A model generated the notes under the pieces. It was given only the letters and a program-made list of their open reading frames with translations. It did no database searches and was not told the DNA's origin. A stretch of 8,138 nt of DNA from contig MHHD01000009.1 of NCBI GenBank assembly GCA_001805895.1, forward strand, positions 1 through 8,138. Direction: 5' to 3'. Made by a program: the position numbers and the translations under genes. Within the stretch, counting starts at the first letter, position 1. Every line of letters starts with the position of its first letter. Shown one piece after another: positions 1-6,000 of the stretch. The stretch comes from Omnitrophica WOR_2 bacterium RIFCSPLOWO2_12_FULL_51_8. GTDB lineage: Bacteria > Omnitrophota > Gorgyraeia > Gygaellales > Profunditerraquicolaceae.

Positions 1-1
1 C

Positions 2-3000
2 GACTTTGGAATCGTAACTAATCCGCATGGTGCCTCCGTAGCCGAACTGGATCGGCTTTTGCACAGCGCTAAATTAGCAGACAGGCCATCCCGAGTCAAT
101 GCGCGGAATACCACCGGCTCCGAAGTACGGGGAAAGCAGGTTCGAAGGTTACAGATGGAAGTTGGAAGAACTGCGCCTTCGAAGTTATCACTCCGCTCCG
201 AAGCCCTTCGACCTGAGCGAAGCCGAAGGTCCGAGGTGCGGCAGTGGAAGGAGAAATCAGGAAGCTTTCGTGATAGGGAAGGTCAGATCAATGTGCCCGA
301 TGGAGGACAGGGGCATGCGCTTACTGGCGTCAAGTATCTCGATCCCAAAGATTTGACCGTCCGGAGCGAGGTCCGCGATGATACCTTCCTGAATTTTGAA
401 GGACTTCGCGACCTTGTCCGTTGGCTGGAATTGAATGTACAACGCATCAACATCTCTGTCGTATTCGATCTTCATCGCAGATTAACCTCTCTCGTGAGTC
501 GTTTGATCGCTGTTTTGCTCGGACCAATAAGCCGTGATCAGAATCGTTCGGTCGCCCATGGGGAGATAGACAACCTCCAGCATATTACCATGAATACGCT
601 TGCGAGCCAAATACCGGTTTTGGTAGGCGGATATGGTCTGATCGGGATGGGTTATCGTCTCTTTAATCATATCTTCCGTCAAACCTCTTTGACGCATTCT
701 CTTTCGGATATGTTTGGAGTATTCAAGCATGGCAGGGATGATAGCTTAGGCGTTGTCTCTGTCAAGCAAATTGCAATCCGCTCCGAGGTGCGGAGTGATG
801 ACGATCTTTTAAAGCGGGCAACAGAATTGGCCCGTAACGAAAGGGTAAAACTTTTCGACGACCTCGACTCTGATTTCATGGTGAATACTCCACATGAGAT
901 TTTCTTGCAACAGCTCGATGTAATGACGCGTAGCTTAACAGACCGATCATTTTCCAAAGAAGACCTTGATGCCCACCAACGTCTTAAGTCTACTTCTGGG
1001 AGTGAAGAAATCCAGCAGCACGAATCGGCGCACAAGAACTACCAAGCGCTTAAAGAGCGGTTGATAGATGAATCTCAACGCGTCGTGGCTTTCGAAAGAG
1101 CGGTGTTGAATTACCCAGCATTAGAGGGATTCCACGTTCGCCCCAATCTTGTGTTATCAAGGCTTTTAGGAATATTGTCCGATTTCAAAATTCATTCTTT
1201 TGTTGCGACTGAAGATTTTCGATTGGTCAACCGCGCTTTTTATGGTGGACTTTCTGTTCGGAATGGTACGCCTCTTGTGATCTATCTTGAAAGCTTATCA
1301 AGTGATGTCAGCCACGAGTTGATTAAGAAAGCAGCTCGTATCATTCAAGATTATTTACAAGATAGTGAAATCGCACAAGAGATTGAACCGGTTACTGCTC
1401 GATCGAAAAAAACATCTCTAGAGTCCGAAGAGCCGGGGACGAAAAGGGCAGAGTATTTCGCGGCATTACGGGACTTGCTTAAAGATTTGTCGCCCCGTTC
1501 CGAGGTGCGGACGGGGAGTCAGGACGAGGGGAATGCAAACGAGGCCATCATGAGCCGCCTGACGCCCGAATTGCTGGTTGATCCCTGGGAAGAAGCTGCC
1601 TGGCAACATTTGATCAAACACCTGCTAAATCTAGGTGCAGCTCTAAGAGATCTTGAAATATTCCGCGATGATGTACAAACGCGACTGGGGCAAGACGAAA
1701 CCGAAGAAGATAAAAAAATCGTTCTCGAAGCGCTGGCGCTTCTGAGATCTCTTTACCCTGAACCGTCGCTGCCGGGCGCTATCAGTTTTCTGGCGTTAAT
1801 GCTTCATTCTTTAAGGGTACCCGTGCGCGTGGGAGACGAGGTGTTTGGCAAGCGGATCCCTGTTAAGGAATGGATTGATTATCTGGCGGATGAAACCATT
1901 GTCAGCTTGACAAGCCGATTGACCCTTGCGGTCTCAAAACACACCGGAGAAAACGATCCTTGGAAGTGGATTTCCCAAGAGCGGTGGCTCCGTAATCGTC
2001 GTGGCGATGTTCTTTCATACCAGCTCAAAATGCCAAGGGCGTTTTTTGAAGGCGGAGCTTATTCGGAGGCTGGAGGAGTCTTGGATGATTTTGCACGGGA
2101 CGTGATTGCCCAAGCCGGTCAGAAGGGCGCGGGATCGGACAAGACAATAGCACGTGTCATTCATTACGGAGTTGTAGCAAATGATCCTAAACATAGTAAT
2201 CAACTTTATCATTTCAGCAACGAAACTCTCCCTGTTGGAGGGTTGTTTAGTTTGAATAGAGGAGATGATCTTGAAGGCTATTTCAATCGCACCCCTATCT
2301 TTGAAATTGAGCAGGAGTTCGCTTATTACAGGGGAGATTTCTGGATTGAGAAACTCAGATTTAAGTCACGGACTCCATTTCTCTTTCACGGCCGCAATAA
2401 GCGCGCGATAGATCTTTTACTCACTCAAGGCGTTGTCTATCTCGACTTGGACTCCATTTTGGAAGGATGGTTGCACTTGAAGCGCCTTGCGCATGGAACC
2501 ACATGGCGGGAAAGTCCGTGGAATGTGGGCAATCAAATAGCGGAGGTCTTGGAATCTGCTAGCCGGCAAATGGAATTGCTTAAAACGCAAGCGGAGCAAT
2601 ACGGTTATGACAATCTGTTTTTCGTATTATGGGCGCCCGGCAGTGCGGCTCAGATTAATCTATTTCGTGTGAACGTGGCCGGTAAGACGCAATCCCTAGC
2701 GGAGGCTTGGGTGGATGAACAATTAAATTGGAAGATCTCGTGGAAGGCCCCAGACCAGCGCTCCGAACTTCGGCAAGCCTCTGCGACGGCCGAAGGGGAT
2801 CGGCGGGAGCAACTGAGGCAGGAAGCCATTCGCCTGACTTATGAGAGGCATCATCTCCTGGAATTACTTTATCTATTAATCCGCGAATACGGAGGGGATC
2901 CTGGTGGGAGGGAATGGCTTCCTGATTCATCCAAGGTCTTTGAAATAGACGAGCAGACCTTTGCACGCATGAAGCGAGTCGTGCAGGTTTTCATCAACGG

Positions 3001-6000
3001 CGAGATCAGGGAGGGCAGATTAAACCATGATACGCTGTTTCGTTCCGGAGACATTCAACGCCTCTTCGACTTGCTTGCCACTTTAAACATCCCAGTGCAT
3101 TCGCCCAAAGGCATTGAAGGGCAGGTGATCGAGCCAAGCGGACCCCTGACTCGCTTCAATCCCGCGCTTTATCCTGTTGGGCTCCTTTTAGATGTTCTGT
3201 CTCAGTACGGGCCGTGGACGTCCGACCCGGGAAACTTGTTCACGGCGCGATGGTTGGAAATTCTTCCTCCCCAATTGCGCCTGATCATTTTTTCTAGCAA
3301 GGCATTGTGGGATGATTTTTGGCGGCAAGCCGGCCTCAGTCTTCCTGGTAATGCCCTCCACAGATCCAATACGTTTGGACATTTTATCTATGCCCTTGTC
3401 TCTGGTAATTTGCCACAAAACTTAATGCATGAATTTGTCCACGCAATGCAGGATGTGACGGGTCTGGATACCTATCCTCTATTAGGATATCTTCAAGATT
3501 TAATTTACAGGACCCCCAACGCATCGGCTTTAACGGCGGCTTTATTCCGATGGGAGGAAGCGGCCTTGCAGTCCGGTTATGCTTTGCACAATCTAAGCGA
3601 GGAACTTGGGGCGATGTTTTACAACTTATTGTTTGATATGGAATGGACGGATGCCGGGCAATTGGTGTTTTTCTCGCATTTCTCTTCTAGGCCTTGGGAA
3701 GCGCTGAAAGAATTTGTCAAGGAGCTGATTCATCTTCCAAATTACGCCGAAATCCTCAAGCTCCTGCGTTCTTATTACCTCTTGATGCACCCGCTCCTGC
3801 CGCTTCCTCCGGTGCTTGAGCGTATTGCGGGTGTGGATGACTCCTTCCATTTTCCTGAGGAGGGATGGCCCTGGAGAAGCCCAAGTTTTGACAAAGGCGC
3901 GAGAAAGGCCATTGAAATTCTTTCCCGATTGGATCTCGCCCCGCAGGATGCAAAAGACCCACTGGCTAGGCTCGACCGCTGGTCTTCCTTTGTTTGGGGA
4001 TATAAGGAAGAGGGGGTCAGGGAAAAACATTTTTGGGAAAGCAAGCCCGGGCTGCAAGGATTCCTACACAGTTTTCAATTGATTCGGCACTCTGGGATTG
4101 TCGGCCAGTGGAGCCTTGCGTTTCATTCCAGCAACCAAAATGGTTACGGTGACATCATCCCCTATTTTGACTCTTCTTTGGAGGGTATCCCAGCCCTTAG
4201 ACTCTTTAGGGATGCGTTACAAGATTTGCGCAATCAGGTACCTCAAGATGCGCCTCTCAGTACAAGGATCCGAAGGGACCTTGAGGCTATCGGCTTGATG
4301 AGTGCCGTCCATGCCCATTTGCAAAACCTTACCTCTCCTGACCCCCGCCGCTCCGAGGCGCGGGGGGATTTGGATGAGTCAGCAGAAGCAGATTTTCGAA
4401 AATATCTGACCGATCAAGGGATCGATGCCTACCCGCATTTGCATCATCTTTTTGATTCTGAGAATCCAGAAAGCCGACGGGTGAAAGGGGTTTTACTGGA
4501 AGATCGAGTGCTTCGTCCGGTATTTATGGTTACGCTTAAGGATTCCATGCTAATGCCTCTGCAAGTACTTCGCCCTGAAATTCTGGAAAAGATAGGCGGT
4601 AAGGGACTGTTAGAAGAACATAGCGTATTCCTTGCGGGAAAACCTGAAGTTGCTGAACAAATGGCGGCTTTAGGTTATCGGATAACGGTAGGAGTTACCG
4701 ACCGCTGGAGCCGCGATGATTTATATCGCGAATATGGGTTAAAAGGAGACACGTTTGCGGTAGCCGGCGGACGTCAAGTGTATTTTCCACTGTCCGATGG
4801 CACTTGGTTGGGGGTAAAAGGATCAGGGCAAAACATTGATGCCGAGAAGCCGCCTGTATATTTAGATGAGACGGAAACCTTTCATAGGTATCACGTCGGT
4901 CTTGCGGTGATTGAAGAAGCACGCAACGTGGAGAACGCGAACGTCGTGCTTGAGACTTTGGGGGCTCGTTTTGTGCAACCAATTGCTTACCGGCGTCTGA
5001 CGCAAGTTCCCGACGGCCGCGGAGGATGGGTCGCGACGGATACCTTTCGATCGGCTGACGGGAAAGTTCTTGAGCCCGTTCTTATCTTTAATCGCGTGGC
5101 ATCGCCGCATCGATGGATCAAGTTACCCCAGCTTTTAAAGGCGGATCCCGGCCTTGAAAAATTACACCGCAGAATCATGCCCGCGCTTGTCGCATTAGGA
5201 TATGTAAATCCTTCGGACTATCCGGCTGGCCAAAGTATCACGCCTGCTGAATTATTGCGGATGTTAGCTCGGCAGATAGGAAAAAATATTGCTTTAGCGC
5301 AGAACCTAGGATTTTATAAAGCAACGATTAACGCGCAAGATTACACCTTCGGGGCGGAGGAAACGGATGTCGAAGATTTCTATACCAAGGAAGGATTGCT
5401 GCAACTGCTTCAAAAAGGGCCTACGCTAGTGCGGTTTGCCGATCTTTTCACCGATTATGGAATTCCTGGCGATCAACTTTTGAGCGCTCGCGGAGTTTTA
5501 GATTATGTGCTTCTAAAAATCGATGATCTGCTCCCCTCAGGATCTCGTCTGAGTCAACAAGAGTTAGACAACCTGATTTTTTCATCCTATTTCTCATCTT
5601 TGAACGAAGCCAACCGGGATCAGTGGGCTGTGTTGTTAAATCTTTCTCAAGAACATGCCTTCTTGAGGGCCCTGGCTAAGGTGATGGGGATTTCTACGCA
5701 ACAGCTTAAAGACCAGATTCATGCTTGGGGAATTCCTACTCAACCTCTTCAACCTCAGAACTTGTCTTTCCTCAATCGCCGACAAAAAGTACAAGGAATA
5801 GGAAAAAAGTGGAATCATGGAGTTTCAAGGATATTAATGAACTTAGAGGCCCTATATGGTTTATTGACGATGGATGATCGAGCGATTGCGCAGGAGCTAG
5901 GGTCGATCGATTCTTATACCCACCAGAGTCTTCGTGGTTTGCCTAGATCGGGGTTTTTATTTCAGGGCCTTTCGGACGAAGGGCTGGAATATGCCACAAA

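Noticed and set aside
99..356. Short plus-strand frame over the composite repeat and the DUF2283 gene
   Set aside because: Its translation has no family features and it overlaps both the continuous giant frame and the well-supported antisense gene.
679..1035. Minus-strand 118-codon frame overlapping the start of the DUF4258 gene
   Set aside because: Ser- and Arg-rich composition typical of an antisense shadow, no recognisable motif, and it overlaps the DUF4258 promoter and start.
3188..3418. Minus-strand 76-codon frame and similar ones at 4695-5178 and 6107-6862
   Set aside because: They lie antisense to motif-bearing parts of the giant protein, have no promoter or ribosome-binding site that I can support, and match no family I recognise.
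3626..4082. Several overlapping minus- and plus-strand frames of 68-143 codons
   Set aside because: All lie over normal protein sequence of the giant frame, have Pro/Arg/Ser-rich composition and show no family pattern.
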